Shown: positions 53,581-62,934 of the stretch, in pieces
Numbering within the stretch: position 1 is the first letter of the stretch
Layout: each line of letters begins with the position of its first letter
NCBI RefSeq assembly: GCF_000447795.1
Contig: NZ_AUNI01000017.1
Span: 124,001-188,000 of the forward strand
Origin: Bacteriovorax sp. Seq25_V
GTDB lineage: Bacteria > Bdellovibrionota > Bacteriovoracia > Bacteriovoracales > Bacteriovoracaceae
DNA length: 64,000 nt
Direction of reading: 5' to 3'
The notes under the pieces: model-generated
The model's input: only the letters and a program-made list of their open reading frames with translations
Told to the model about the DNA's origin: nothing
The model's database searches: none
Position numbers and translations under genes: made by a program

Positions 53581-53600
53581 TCGCCTTTAATTAGGCGACT
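53579..53600. terminator. Bidirectional terminator between convergent genes
   Basis: AGTCGCCT (53579-53586), loop TTAATT, AGGCGACT (53593-53600), perfect 8 bp, including the stop of the flavin reductase-like gene and the stop region of the response regulator. On the minus strand it is followed by ATTTTTGG; on the plus strand by TGCTTTTG. Confidence 0.7.
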
Positions 53601-53980
53601 TGCTTTTGAATCTCTTTAACAACCTGACCAATCTTAAGCTTAAGATCATCAATCTTGAATGGCTTCGCTAAGAAATGATTTGTAAAATTCTTCGCTTCAG
53701 AAATATTCTCAGGAGTGAAACCACCAGAAATAATGATTATTTTTGTACGAGAGAAGTTTGCCTCGTCACTTAAGTGGTTTAACACCTCAAGCCCGTCGAG
53801 CTTTGGCATCGATAAATCAAGTAATACAATATCAAATTTTTGATTTGTAAGCTTTCTCATAGCATCTTGGCCATCATATGAGCAAAGTACTGATTTAAAT
53901 ACTGGAAATTGCTTCAGCGTCTCAGCAATCATGTCCGTTAGTTTTCTCTCGTCATCTACGACTAATACACTTAAGCTCAT
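53591..53980 (-). CDS. CheY-like single-domain response regulator
   Basis: 129 residues from ATG 53980 (GAGGA upstream; ATG 53992 is in frame). Receiver domain only: acidic pocket Asp9/Asp10 (VVDDERK), phospho-acceptor Asp55 (VLLDLSMP), Ser85 (IIISGG) and Lys106 (FLAKPF). No output domain, so it acts through protein contact or in a phosphorelay. No histidine kinase gene is adjacent. Confidence 0.92.
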   Translation of the reverse strand: MSLSVLVVDDERKLTDMIAETLKQFPVFKSVLCSYDGQDAMRKLTNQKFDIVLLDLSMPKLDGLEVLNHLSDEANFSRTKIIIISGGFTPENISEAKNFTNHFLAKPFKIDDLKLKIGQVVKEIQKQVA

Positions 53981-54091
53981 ATTTTTCCTCAAATCTAAAT
54001 ACTTATATTATTAATATATTACGAAAGATTCGGGATTATACTGAAGTTAATTTTATCTAATTTTTCTTAAACTGATTGATTTCGAGAGGTT

Positions 54092-54118
54092 GCCCCAGAC
54101 CCAGAAAAGGTCTGAGGC
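54092..54118 (-). terminator. Possible tig terminator hairpin
   Basis: GCCCCAGACC (54092-54101) and GGTCTGAGGC (54109-54118). The one odd pair is G-U in minus-strand RNA and C-A in plus-strand RNA, pointing to the minus strand, 10 bases after the tig stop. The T-run after it is poor. Confidence 0.4.
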
Positions 54119-54127
54119 GTATACTTT

Positions 54128-55411
54128 TTATTTAATTTTAACGTCTTCTGCCAACTTCTTAAATGTTTTCTCTTCTCTGATTGCATACATAAGATTCGAC
54201 TTCATTTTCTCATCTTTCATGTAGAATTCTTTAACTTGTTCAGGTTGAAGCCCTGTTAACTTAGCAGACTCTTCAATCTTAACATCTAGATCAGCATCAG
54301 TTGCTTCAATGTTATATTTCTTAGCTAGTGTATCTAGGATTAGACCAGACTTAACTTGGAAGATTGCTTTTGTTGTAAGGTCAGATGCCCACTTAGAGAA
54401 ATACTCTCCTAACATATCTTCAGAGAAACCTTGTGACTTAAGATTATTTGAAAGATCTTGCTTTAAGTAGTTTTCTTGTTGAACAACCATTGCCTTTGGA
54501 ACTTCAAAAGAATTTTCTTCGATTAGTTTTTCAAGGATTTCTTGATTTAACTTTTCTTCTACTTGTCTTTCTTTTTGCTTTGTTAGATTTTCTTTTGTCT
54601 TTGTTTGGAAATCAGCAACAGACTCGAAACCTAATTCTTTAGCCATTTCATCATTAAACTCTGGGTAAGATCTTTCTTTAATCTCTAATAGTTCAACATG
54701 AAACTTAACTTGTGCTTCTTTAAGGTCTGCAACGTGGTAGTCAGCTGGGAAAGTTAACTCAATAGTCTTCTTATCACCTTTCTTAAGACCGATCATTCCA
54801 TCTTCAAATCCTGGAATAAATTGTCCAGAACCGATTTCAAGAAGGTACTCTTCACCCTTCATATTTTCTGGTTTTTCACCATCAGCTTTTTCACCTTCAA
54901 AGTTAAAAACAGCGAATTGTCCTTTTGCAAGTTTTGCTTTTGCATCAGCAACTTCTTTCATTTCAGCTTTTGGCGCTAAGTAGTTTTTCTTAACGTTTTC
55001 AACTTCTTCTTCTTTAACTTCTACTGAATCTTTCTTAAAAGAAAGCTTTGAGTAATCTTTAAGTTCAACAGTTGGGAATACTTCAACAACGGCATCAAAA
55101 CTTACCGATTTACCTTGGTCATACTTAACGTTTTCAAGAGCTGGGTAACCAACCATTCTTACGTCTTCTTTATTAACCGCTTCAAAAAGTTCTTTTTGTA
55201 GAAAGTTATTTAGAGCATCAGACTCAACTTGTGGACGGTATAGTTTTTCAACCATAGCCACTGGAGCTTTACCTTTTCTAAATCCTTTAATATTTACTGT
55301 TTTCTGCTTTTGCTTAAGCGCAACTTTGATTTGTTCTGTTAAATCAAGGTTATCGAATGTAAAAACAAATTTCTTAGTGCATCCATTAACATTTTCAACT
55401 TTATAAGCCAT
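54128..55411 (-). CDS. tig: Trigger factor
   Basis: 427 residues. Ribosome-associated chaperone and peptidyl-prolyl isomerase. The N-terminal ribosome-binding loop KGFRKGKAPVAMVEK (signature GFRxGKxP) is present. The FKBP-type domain at about 160-250 (GEEYLLEIGSGQFIPGFEDG, MIGLKKGDKKTIELTFPADY) and the long helical C-terminal arms follow. Standing alone on the minus strand; clpP/clpX are not adjacent here. Confidence 0.96.
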   Translation of the reverse strand: MAYKVENVNGCTKKFVFTFDNLDLTEQIKVALKQKQKTVNIKGFRKGKAPVAMVEKLYRPQVESDALNNFLQKELFEAVNKEDVRMVGYPALENVKYDQGKSVSFDAVVEVFPTVELKDYSKLSFKKDSVEVKEEEVENVKKNYLAPKAEMKEVADAKAKLAKGQFAVFNFEGEKADGEKPENMKGEEYLLEIGSGQFIPGFEDGMIGLKKGDKKTIELTFPADYHVADLKEAQVKFHVELLEIKERSYPEFNDEMAKELGFESVADFQTKTKENLTKQKERQVEEKLNQEILEKLIEENSFEVPKAMVVQQENYLKQDLSNNLKSQGFSEDMLGEYFSKWASDLTTKAIFQVKSGLILDTLAKKYNIEATDADLDVKIEESAKLTGLQPEQVKEFYMKDEKMKSNLMYAIREEKTFKKLAEDVKIK

Positions 55412-55500
55412 TACACTGTCCTTTCTTGCATTGCTTCATTTTTAAAAATAATCTCTGAAAAACTATCGAAAAAAGCGATGAAAGTCAATGAAAAGCAATT

Positions 55501-56268
55501 TTAATAGCTAACTTGGACTAAATATAAACCCTGTGGAGGAGCCGTTGGTGCAAATTTCTGAGTACTTTGTATGGCCATATAATCTCTCAAATCCTCAATA
55601 GATTTTTTTGACGAACCCACCGACCAAACACTGGCCATAATTAAGCGAACCATCTGCTTTAAAAAACCATTTCCTTTTATTTTTAAAACAAAAGTATTCT
55701 CTGGAAAATCAAAGATGTGGTGTGAAACCTTTTCGACTCGACACTCTGTAATCGTTCTGACTGTTGATTTCACAGGAGTCCCAACTGTTCTAAAGTTTTC
55801 AAAATCATGTTCACCAATAAATAATGAACATGCTTGATTCATAAGTTCCAAATCAAGTTCCTGATTCAAAAAAGTTAATAGCTCTTGATAGTGAGGACTA
55901 ATGTCTTTAGAAGTTGAAAAATAGTAGTGATATTCTTTTTCGATAGCATCAAAAACAGGATTGAAGTCTTCGCTAGCAACTTCAACTTCCTTAAGTTTAA
56001 TATCTGCATGAATGAGTGAGTTAATCGCTTTCTTAAACGCTGAGGACTCAATTCTAAGGGGTGTAGCAATACGAATAGCTTGCCCCAAAGCATGAACACC
56101 CGTATCCGTTCTTCCGGAGCCTATTATTTGAATATCACTGATCTTACAATTTGAAATTTTAGCGACAACTTTTTCAATCTCACCCTGGATAGAGATTTGA
56201 TCGGGTTGCTTTTGCCAACCCGAAAACTGTGTCCCTTTATAAGAAACGATTGCTTTATAGAAGTTCAA
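55501..56268 (-). CDS. truA: tRNA pseudouridine(38-40) synthase
   Basis: 255 residues from a TTG at 56268, which makes the protein begin MNFYKAIVSYKGTQFSGWQ as other TruA do; in-frame ATGs at 56313 and 56334 would add residues that lie over the neighbour gene. Catalytic Asp55 is in GSGRTDTGVHALGQ, and FVLKIKGNGFLKQMVRLIM is the C-terminal signature. Overlaps the upstream gene by 14 bases. Last gene of the large minus-strand cluster. Confidence 0.9.
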   Translation of the reverse strand: MNFYKAIVSYKGTQFSGWQKQPDQISIQGEIEKVVAKISNCKISDIQIIGSGRTDTGVHALGQAIRIATPLRIESSAFKKAINSLIHADIKLKEVEVASEDFNPVFDAIEKEYHYYFSTSKDISPHYQELLTFLNQELDLELMNQACSLFIGEHDFENFRTVGTPVKSTVRTITECRVEKVSHHIFDFPENTFVLKIKGNGFLKQMVRLIMASVWSVGSSKKSIEDLRDYMAIQSTQKFAPTAPPQGLYLVQVSY

Positions 56269-57202
56269 ACTTGAACCCAAGTCCAAAAGAAGTGCCAGAG
56301 ATACCAAATTCATCTGACTTACTATTTGAAGCATCCATCATTCTTCCCGTGAATGCTAAGGAAAAATCTGATACTTCACTATTCGTTTTTAAATAATTTG
56401 CCCATGAAGGAAACATCTGGGAAAGAGATAACTCAAGACTAGCTTCAGCCGCATACCCAGTTAGTACCTGACGAATATTTTTATCGTCATCCTCTTCACC
56501 TCTATCAGAACGATTTTGTATTACACCAACTGCAAGTCCACCCGCTGCAACACTAACTCCAACATAGCGGCCAAGATTCAATTTTGACCCTAGCATAAAA
56601 TCAATAGGTAAAAGCCAAAGATTAAAACTTGTTTCACTTAATGAGCCATCATCAATAAAGCGTCCCCTACCAGTGTTGTAAGATAAACCAGTATTAGTCT
56701 TCCAATAGAAATCAAAAGCTCCACGGTAAAACATCTTCTGGTATGAAAGTAGAAAATAACCACTCTGCCCTGATTTTGCAGAGTTTTCATTTCTAAATGT
56801 TTTTTCAAAAACATCACCTTTTGAATTATACGTGAAAGTATCGTAGAGATATGTAAACGTTAGCGCTGAATCAGCTTTTTGGAAAAGCTCGAGTGCTAAT
56901 TCTGAATTTTTAAATTCAAGATAATTTTCATTACCTTCTTTTGGAACATCGTACTTCTCTGTCCATTCATCACTTGCTCCAACAGGAACTCCCATTCCAT
57001 CAGAACTTAAACCTTCTTTCTCAACAAGGTTTTCTTTAATTCCATTTTCCAAATAAGGCGATGTCGCCTCTAAATCAGAGTTCTCATATGGCGATTCAGT
57101 AATCTGCCCTGGAAGGTTTTGTTCAGCATCTGTCTCAGCAAAAACTGAGAAAGAAACAAAAAGTGTAATTAATAGAAGTAAATTCTTCTTACTCTTCTTC
57201 AT
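56255..57202 (-). CDS. Exported, probable outer-membrane protein, unknown
   Basis: 315 residues from ATG 57202 (ATG 57217 in frame). Signal peptide MKKSKKNLLLLITLFVSFSVFA, then an acidic low-complexity linker (about 25-85), then barrel-like strands (GAFDFYWKTNTGLSYNTGRG, YVGVSVAAGGLAVGVIQNRS, SGTSFGLGFKFELL). It overlaps pssA and truA, an odd place for a barrel, so coupling may only reflect compaction. Confidence 0.7.
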   Translation of the reverse strand: MKKSKKNLLLLITLFVSFSVFAETDAEQNLPGQITESPYENSDLEATSPYLENGIKENLVEKEGLSSDGMGVPVGASDEWTEKYDVPKEGNENYLEFKNSELALELFQKADSALTFTYLYDTFTYNSKGDVFEKTFRNENSAKSGQSGYFLLSYQKMFYRGAFDFYWKTNTGLSYNTGRGRFIDDGSLSETSFNLWLLPIDFMLGSKLNLGRYVGVSVAAGGLAVGVIQNRSDRGEEDDDKNIRQVLTGYAAEASLELSLSQMFPSWANYLKTNSEVSDFSLAFTGRMMDASNSKSDEFGISGTSFGLGFKFELL

Positions 57203-57935
57203 CCTCATTCCAATCAAAGATATGTGACATCTCTTTGCGTTTTACAAAAGCGTATACTAAACATGATAGTACATAAACAACCATAACACAAAGAATCATA
57301 AACTGCTCATGAAGTAAAATGAGAGCAAAAGTTAGAAAAATCAACGCAAGAACTTTCCTTTTATTCTTCTTCACAAATTCAGAATCTTTGAAAGAGGCAA
57401 AAGGAATACTTGAGATCATCAAAAAACTAAAAAATAAAGAATAGAAAATTGCAATATACTGCGAGTATGGACCAAAATCCAACTCCGTCGCGCAGAGAAC
57501 AAATCCAATTACAGCAAGAGCAGCACCAGGAATTGGCAAACCTTGAAAATAGTCAGATGAAATTTTATCAATATTAGCATTAAACCTTGCAAGCCTTAAA
57601 GCTCCACAAAGAAGGTATATAAAGGAAATAACGAGTCCTACTCTACCTAGACTAACAAAGAACTTCATGTAGAGAAGAAGTGCTGGAGCCATTCCAAATG
57701 AAATAACATCACTAATAGAATCAAACTGCTCCCCAAAAGCCGATTGAGTACCAGTAAGTCTTGCAACTCTCCCGTCAACCATATCAAAAATAGCCCCTAA
57801 AAGAAGAATCATTGATCCAATATAAAACTGGCCTCTAATTGCAAATATAATGGAACTAAAACCACATGCCATATTAAGGGCGGTAAAAGTGTTTGGTAAA
57901 AAGAATGCTATTCTCTTTGGTCCTTGGATAATCAT
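57189..57935 (-). CDS. pssA: CDP-diacylglycerol-serine O-phosphatidyltransferase
   Basis: 248 residues, multi-pass inner-membrane enzyme that makes phosphatidylserine from CDP-diacylglycerol. The CDP-alcohol phosphatidyltransferase motif D-x2-D-G-x2-A-R-x8-G-x3-D-x3-D is complete, starting FDMVDGRVARLTGTQ. Start PNTFTALNMACGFSSI is typical of PssA. ATGA overlap with the Psd-like gene upstream, the usual partner. Confidence 0.93.
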   Translation of the reverse strand: MIIQGPKRIAFFLPNTFTALNMACGFSSIIFAIRGQFYIGSMILLLGAIFDMVDGRVARLTGTQSAFGEQFDSISDVISFGMAPALLLYMKFFVSLGRVGLVISFIYLLCGALRLARFNANIDKISSDYFQGLPIPGAALAVIGFVLCATELDFGPYSQYIAIFYSLFFSFLMISSIPFASFKDSEFVKKNKRKVLALIFLTFALILLHEQFMILCVMVVYVLSCLVYAFVKRKEMSHIFDWNEDEEE

Positions 57936-58570
57936 TTATTTTCCTCTTCATTAAAACGAGCAACAATTGTCTCAGTCGATACAACTCTACTTCCATCAGC
58001 TACTTCAACATCAAAGCTTTTTGGTAATATAATCTTAGTGATTCCACCAAAGGGAAAGAAGCCAATAGAGGACTGTCTTCTTCCTCGATCTCCAGGAAGA
58101 ACAACTAGGTCAGCAACCTTTCCAGTAAAGTAACGTATAAAATTTAAAGTTATAACTCTATTTTTTTTATCTTTAAGCTCAAGCACAATTCCACGCTCTG
58201 GCACAAAATCAGCATCTGACGAAAAACGATAAAGATACGAATCTTTATTCATAATAAGGTTTTTAATCTCACATGTAATCGGCAAGTAAATTCCAAAGTT
58301 ATCAATAAAAGAAGTTCTAATTGTCACAACTTTTGAATCTTCTTCTTCTTTTATTGCAACAACTTTCCCACTAATTGGTGCATACACTGTCCCAAGTGTG
58401 GTGATTTGATCTTCATGATCAAAAACGATCTTCTTTCTATAGAAAAAGAAATGTGCCGCAAGAATTAATGCAGTTACTAGGAATAATAGAAAACTACCTA
58501 TCACGAGAAAGAAAAGAAGTGCTGTTACATAGTAGAACATTGCTGTTCGCGACATATATGATAATTTCAT
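57932..58570 (-). CDS. Phosphatidylserine decarboxylase-like protein lacking catalytic residues
   Basis: 212 residues. Two N-terminal membrane segments and a short-type Psd domain (YAPISGKVVAIKEEEDSK, RFSSDADFVPERGIVLEL, DLVVLPGDRGRRQSSIGF, DVEVADGSRVVSTETIVA). The position coupled to pssA is that of psd. But the autocleavage site, normally F-G-S, reads FPFGGITK here (Gly176 for Ser), and the usual VHVNR-type His segment reads FGIYLPIT. Self-cleavage to a pyruvoyl enzyme therefore looks impossible. Either an inactive relative or a changed mechanism. ATG 58555 is an alternative start. Confidence 0.75.
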   Translation of the reverse strand: MKLSYMSRTAMFYYVTALLFFLVIGSFLLFLVTALILAAHFFFYRKKIVFDHEDQITTLGTVYAPISGKVVAIKEEEDSKVVTIRTSFIDNFGIYLPITCEIKNLIMNKDSYLYRFSSDADFVPERGIVLELKDKKNRVITLNFIRYFTGKVADLVVLPGDRGRRQSSIGFFPFGGITKIILPKSFDVEVADGSRVVSTETIVARFNEEENK

Positions 58571-58601
58571 TCAAAGAAATTACCAATATCTTCCTAGATT
58601 G

Positions 58602-59201
58602 TCATTTGCTGCTTTTACTAAATTCAACTTCAACAGGTCGAAAATAGAAAGGCTTTTGACGCATATCGGCTTCAACTACAAACTTGAATACTTTAGAGCA
58701 AGACTTTTCAAGAAGTGCAACTGAATCAAAAGCGTTCTCAATTCCCTTCGTCCCCTGTCCAAATGTAACGAGCCTAGAGTTTGCCCCAACATAATCCTCA
58801 AGAAACTCTTGAGCTGAAACGAGTTTCTCATCTCCCACAGGAGTGCGAACATAAGTTTCACTCTTAAAAGCCGGATAGAACCAATAATCCCACTCTACGC
58901 AAAGAAGTTCACAAAATAAATGAGAAGGAAAACTATAGATTTTCTTTCCCTCAAGCTCCAGTATTTGGTTAATCCCTTCAGAGACTCTCATGCCCGTATA
59001 AGAGCCTGGACCAGAGATCGTGAAATATGCAGCAATATCTGAAACAGACAAACCATGCTTGGTAAGCAAAGCATGGATTTCTCCGTGTATAATTTCCGAA
59101 GTTCTCTTTGTTTCAATAAAGAGCTTCTCAACCCATTCGTAATTCGAGTCAAGAAGTCCAATCGTTAAATTATTTGTCGTATCAAGATATAAGTAGTTCA
59201 T
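58602..59201 (-). CDS. tsaB: tRNA threonylcarbamoyladenosine complex subunit TsaB
   Basis: 199 residues. ASKHA-type fold; partner of TsaD/TsaE in making t6A37. Start YLYLDTTNNLTIGLLDSN, then GPGSYTGMRVSEGINQIL (the TsaB signature GPGSFTGLR with Tyr and Met). The C-terminal half is less typical. Its start shares one base with the rseP stop (TAATG). Confidence 0.9.
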   Translation of the reverse strand: MNYLYLDTTNNLTIGLLDSNYEWVEKLFIETKRTSEIIHGEIHALLTKHGLSVSDIAAYFTISGPGSYTGMRVSEGINQILELEGKKIYSFPSHLFCELLCVEWDYWFYPAFKSETYVRTPVGDEKLVSAQEFLEDYVGANSRLVTFGQGTKGIENAFDSVALLEKSCSKVFKFVVEADMRQKPFYFRPVEVEFSKSSK

Positions 59202-60757
59202 TATAAAAATCTGATAAAGTCGTTAAATAAAGCTCCGACCATTAAGAGCAGTAGAAGTGATAACCCAAATTGCTGAGCAATTTCAAGCTTTCTTCTTGAA
59301 AGTGGTCCACCATTAACTACTTCGAGGATAATAAACATAATATGGCCACCATCAAGAACAGGGATTGGAAATAAATTAATTACTCCCAAGTTCACAGAGA
59401 TTAATGCCATCAACTGAAAGAAGTACGACATACTTGTATTAAATGAGTCAGATGCAACTTTTCCAATAGCAAGCGGTCCACCAATATTCTTAAAAGAGGT
59501 CTCAGCGAAAATAAGCTTCTTAAATCCTTCTAGGGTTTTCTTAATACTTTCAATTGTACGAGAAAAACTCTTCTTCACAGCATGACCAAACGATAGCGGT
59601 TCAGTGTTTACATACTTACCACCAACATACATACCAGATGAGTAAACCCCAATTAACTTAACTGTCGCCCCAGAGATAGTTTTGACTTCAGGGACAATAG
59701 TTTTTTTCAAGGTTTCACCATCTCTGATAACCTCAACCTCAACACCACTACTATCAGAATCCTGAACAAGCTTTCTTAGAGATTCAAAACTTAAGACAGT
59801 TACACCACGAACCCTCTTAATAATGTCCCCAGATTTTAGCCCCGCTTTATCCGCTGGCGAATTCATATTCACACTCTTCACTACGAGGTCAACAGGAAAT
59901 AAATTTTGATTCACCACCGACTCATGGATTGAAACTCCAGAGTGATTAAACTCCACAGCAGGAACAGAAACATCAAGTTCTGGCTCATTTTCTAAAACAG
60001 ATTGTGTCGATAATTTATGTAAGTATATTTTCCCACTCGAAAGCTCAAGCTCTTCTAATGATGTAGACCAATCAATTGAAGATTGATCAGTTGAGAGTCC
60101 ATAATACTCTCCAGCAGCAGACTTAAGAACTGGCTTTATCAAAAGTGGTGGATACTCCGCCATTTTTTCAAAAAACTCATCTGCAGTTAAATCAAGATTA
60201 ACAATGACAGGTGTTCCTAATCTCGAAACCTCAAGTGTCCTGATCTTTCCATCAGACTCAAGTAAGATGTCACTTGGAGAAGATATCACATTTTCGTTAA
60301 CTTTCTTTAACACATCACCAGATCTTAACCCAAGCTTATAAAACTCAGAGCTAATTTCAATATTACCCATTTTAATTTCAGGAACTTTTTCGCCTGTAAC
60401 AAATAGTGTGAAAAAAATAAAAAATGCAAGAATAAAATTTGCAAGTGGTCCACCAAAGACAATCCAAAATCGTGCCATCTTACTCTTAAAAACAAAGCTA
60501 TATCTTCTTAAGTTCTCTGGAACATCTTTACTATTTAATGGGTCATCGCCAAACATCTTCACATATCCACCAAGTGGAATGAGCGAAATAGCATACTCCG
60601 TGAAACCTTTTTTAAATTTTAAGATTTTTGGTCCAAATCCAATTGAAAATACTTCAACTCGTACCCCAAAAAGTCTTGCAAACAAAAAGTGTCCAAGCTC
60701 GTGAAAGAAAACCAATGGACCTAAGAATAAAATAAATATTGCAATTTTTTCTAACAT
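59201..60757 (-). CDS. rseP: RIP metalloprotease RseP (site-2 protease)
   Basis: 518 residues, longer than E. coli (450). Membrane zinc protease: His19-Glu20-x2-His23 in VFFHELGHFLFARLFGV, and the third ligand region NLFPIPVLDGGHI near residue 470. Two PDZ-like domains lie between (about 120-220 and 290-390; the second with VKSVNMNSPADKAGLKSGD). Cuts membrane anti-sigma factors and remnant signal peptides. Ten bases after cdsA. Confidence 0.95.
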   Translation of the reverse strand: MLEKIAIFILFLGPLVFFHELGHFLFARLFGVRVEVFSIGFGPKILKFKKGFTEYAISLIPLGGYVKMFGDDPLNSKDVPENLRRYSFVFKSKMARFWIVFGGPLANFILAFFIFFTLFVTGEKVPEIKMGNIEISSEFYKLGLRSGDVLKKVNENVISSPSDILLESDGKIRTLEVSRLGTPVIVNLDLTADEFFEKMAEYPPLLIKPVLKSAAGEYYGLSTDQSSIDWSTSLEELELSSGKIYLHKLSTQSVLENEPELDVSVPAVEFNHSGVSIHESVVNQNLFPVDLVVKSVNMNSPADKAGLKSGDIIKRVRGVTVLSFESLRKLVQDSDSSGVEVEVIRDGETLKKTIVPEVKTISGATVKLIGVYSSGMYVGGKYVNTEPLSFGHAVKKSFSRTIESIKKTLEGFKKLIFAETSFKNIGGPLAIGKVASDSFNTSMSYFFQLMALISVNLGVINLFPIPVLDGGHIMFIILEVVNGGPLSRRKLEIAQQFGLSLLLLLMVGALFNDFIRFL

Positions 60758-60767
60758 AATTTCTTCC

Positions 60768-61589
60768 TTAAAAATTAATGTAATTCATAAATGTCGCATA
60801 AAAAGGTGCGACAAAAATTAAACTATCAATACGATCATACACTCCACCATGTCCAGGTATAAGTGATGAACTATCTTTGATTCCAAACTGTCTTTTGAAT
60901 TTTGATTGTACAAGATCACCAATCTGAGAAAGTAATCCAAATACAACAAATAGAGCTAGATATTTAACTCCATTAAAGCTGACGAGTAAGTTCCAAGCAA
61001 CCGTTCCAACGATACCAGAAAATAAGGCTCCGCCAACAAGACCTTCAATTGTTTTATTTGGACTAACCGATGGCCATAACTTGTGCTTGCCAAAGTTCTT
61101 TCCAAAAAACCATGCCCCAGTATCCATACCAAAATTAATAAGCATCAGTACGACAATAACTTGGATCCACTTTCCGTAGAAAAGTAAGGAAGCAAGGGAT
61201 GCCATTGGAAATAAGCAAAATAGCGCTACGACAAACGGGAATTTAGAAAGAATATCTTTAACAAAACCTGACTCCATTTTTGTCCCAAATAGGTAAAAGA
61301 GCATAAATGAATTTAACAATAACCCAGCATTAACGAGCATATAATTAAGGTCAAAACTTTTATCGACAATATTGAGATATACAAAAGGAGCAACAAAGAT
61401 TAACTGAGTAACAAGGTAGCTAACCGAAAATCTTTTCTTTTTAATAAAATTGCAAAAGAGTTCATCCACGCAAATCATCCCTACTACAGCTAGGAAAATA
61501 ATAGTTTGGAACAAACCTGAATATATTATCGAGCAAACAATCGCAGCTAAAACAAGCGCTGAAACTATTCGCTGTTGTGTATTAGTCAT
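60768..61589 (-). CDS. cdsA: Phosphatidate cytidylyltransferase
   Basis: 273 residues from ATG 61589, 13 bases after the uppS stop; the open frame runs back to 61697 over uppS without a plausible start. Multi-pass membrane enzyme making CDP-diacylglycerol for PssA. Signatures: MDTGAWFFGKNFGKHKLW, SVSPNKTIEGLVGG, and the C-terminal CDS block SSSLIPGHGGVYDRIDSLIF. The dxr gene often found between cdsA and rseP is absent here. Confidence 0.95.
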   Translation of the reverse strand: MTNTQQRIVSALVLAAIVCSIIYSGLFQTIIFLAVVGMICVDELFCNFIKKKRFSVSYLVTQLIFVAPFVYLNIVDKSFDLNYMLVNAGLLLNSFMLFYLFGTKMESGFVKDILSKFPFVVALFCLFPMASLASLLFYGKWIQVIVVLMLINFGMDTGAWFFGKNFGKHKLWPSVSPNKTIEGLVGGALFSGIVGTVAWNLLVSFNGVKYLALFVVFGLLSQIGDLVQSKFKRQFGIKDSSSLIPGHGGVYDRIDSLIFVAPFYATFMNYINF

Positions 61590-61602
61590 TAATTTCTCAC
61601 TT

Positions 61603-62355
61603 TTAGTAGAGACTATGGTTAGACTTTGCCAAGCATTTCGTCGATTCAAGACTTTCAGCTTCTTCAATAGCTCCAAATCTTCTCTCACGGCACTCAACTG
61701 TTTTTAATATATTGATAAACTCTTCTTCACTAAATTCTGGCCACTTTGTCTGAGTAAAAAACAACTCGGCGTAAGCAATTTGCCATAGAAGAAAATTCGA
61801 TACTCTTTGATCACCGCCAGTTCTAATTAGAAGATCAATATCTCCTACTTCCGGATGATATAAAGACTTAGAAATTGATTCCTCACTAACTTCCTTACCT
61901 TCTGAAATTAATTTATTCACAGCCCTTACAATTTCATCTCTCCCGCCGTAGCCAAAAGCAAATGATAACTTAAGCCCCTCAAAACTCTCAGTAAGTTCTT
62001 CAAGATCTTTAACTAGCTTAATTGTCGCTGGAGGAAGTTTTGAAATATCTCCAATTACTTTGAATTGGATTCTATTTGTAATAATTCTTTCTCTTTCTTT
62101 AAGAAGAAATTTTTTTAAAAGTTTAAATAACGTTTTGACTTCGAACTCTGGACGACTCCAGTTTTCTGTAGAAAATGCGTATAATGTTAAGGACCTTAAT
62201 CCAACATCATCAGCGGCTTCGACAATATTTGAGACGATCGAGCTCCCTCTGATGTGACCCCAGACTCTTTCATGGGCACGTTGCTTTGCCCATCGACCGT
62301 TGCCATCCATTACGATGGCAACATTCTTAATTTTGTCGACTTTAAAATCAATCAT
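61603..62355 (-). CDS. uppS: Undecaprenyl diphosphate synthase
   Basis: 250 residues. Cis-prenyltransferase that makes the lipid carrier for peptidoglycan and O-antigen. Motif VAIVMDGNGRWAKQR with Asp17, LTLYAFSTENWSRP, FGYGGRDEIVRA, and LLIRTGGDQRVSNFLLWQIA followed by YAELFFTQTKWPEF. The length is normal. 6 bases after frr. Confidence 0.96.
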   Translation of the reverse strand: MIDFKVDKIKNVAIVMDGNGRWAKQRAHERVWGHIRGSSIVSNIVEAADDVGLRSLTLYAFSTENWSRPEFEVKTLFKLLKKFLLKERERIITNRIQFKVIGDISKLPPATIKLVKDLEELTESFEGLKLSFAFGYGGRDEIVRAVNKLISEGKEVSEESISKSLYHPEVGDIDLLIRTGGDQRVSNFLLWQIAYAELFFTQTKWPEFSEEEFINILKTVECRERRFGAIEEAESLESTKCLAKSNHSLY

Positions 62356-62361
62356 ATCTGA

Positions 62362-62919
62362 TTAAACTGTAAGAACTTCTTTTTCTTTAGTTTCAATAAC
62401 CTTATCAACGTCTTTGATAAAGCTATCTGTAATTGTTTGAATTTCTGCTTGAAATTTTTTAGAATCATCTTCAGAGATCTCTTTATTCTTTTCAGATTTT
62501 TTAACCTGATCATTTCCATCTCTTCTGATATTTCTAATTGCGATCTTCGCATCTTCTCCAAGCTTTTTAATTTCTTTAACTTGTTCCTTTCTTCTTTCCT
62601 CAGTTAGCGCAGGAAATTGAATACGAATTAAGTTACCATCGTTTGATGGATTTAAACCAAGATTTGCATTAATAATTGATTTTTCAATTTCTGGAATTAA
62701 TGTTTTATCAAATGGTTGAATCTGCAGAAGTCTAGCTTCTGGAGTTGAAATTTGTCCAACTTGCTTAACTGGAGTTGGAGAACCGTAGTAATCAACCATA
62801 ACACCATCAAGAACATTAGCAGATGCTCTACCTGTTCTAACTTTTGATAATTGATTTTTTAAAGATTCAATAGATTTAGACATTCCACGATCTAATTCTT
62901 GTTTTATTCCTTCAATCAT
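62362..62919 (-). CDS. frr: Ribosome recycling factor
   Basis: 185 residues, the family length. Splits the 70S ribosome after termination with EF-G. Typical segments: LSKVRTGRASANVLDGVMVD, YYGSPTPVKQVGQISTPEAR, IQPFDKTLIPEIEKSIINAN, LTEERRKEQVK, NIRRDGNDQVKKSEK. 15 bases after pyrH. Confidence 0.97.
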   Translation of the reverse strand: MIEGIKQELDRGMSKSIESLKNQLSKVRTGRASANVLDGVMVDYYGSPTPVKQVGQISTPEARLLQIQPFDKTLIPEIEKSIINANLGLNPSNDGNLIRIQFPALTEERRKEQVKEIKKLGEDAKIAIRNIRRDGNDQVKKSEKNKEISEDDSKKFQAEIQTITDSFIKDVDKVIETKEKEVLTV

Positions 62920-62934
62920 TTTATTACCTCGTAC

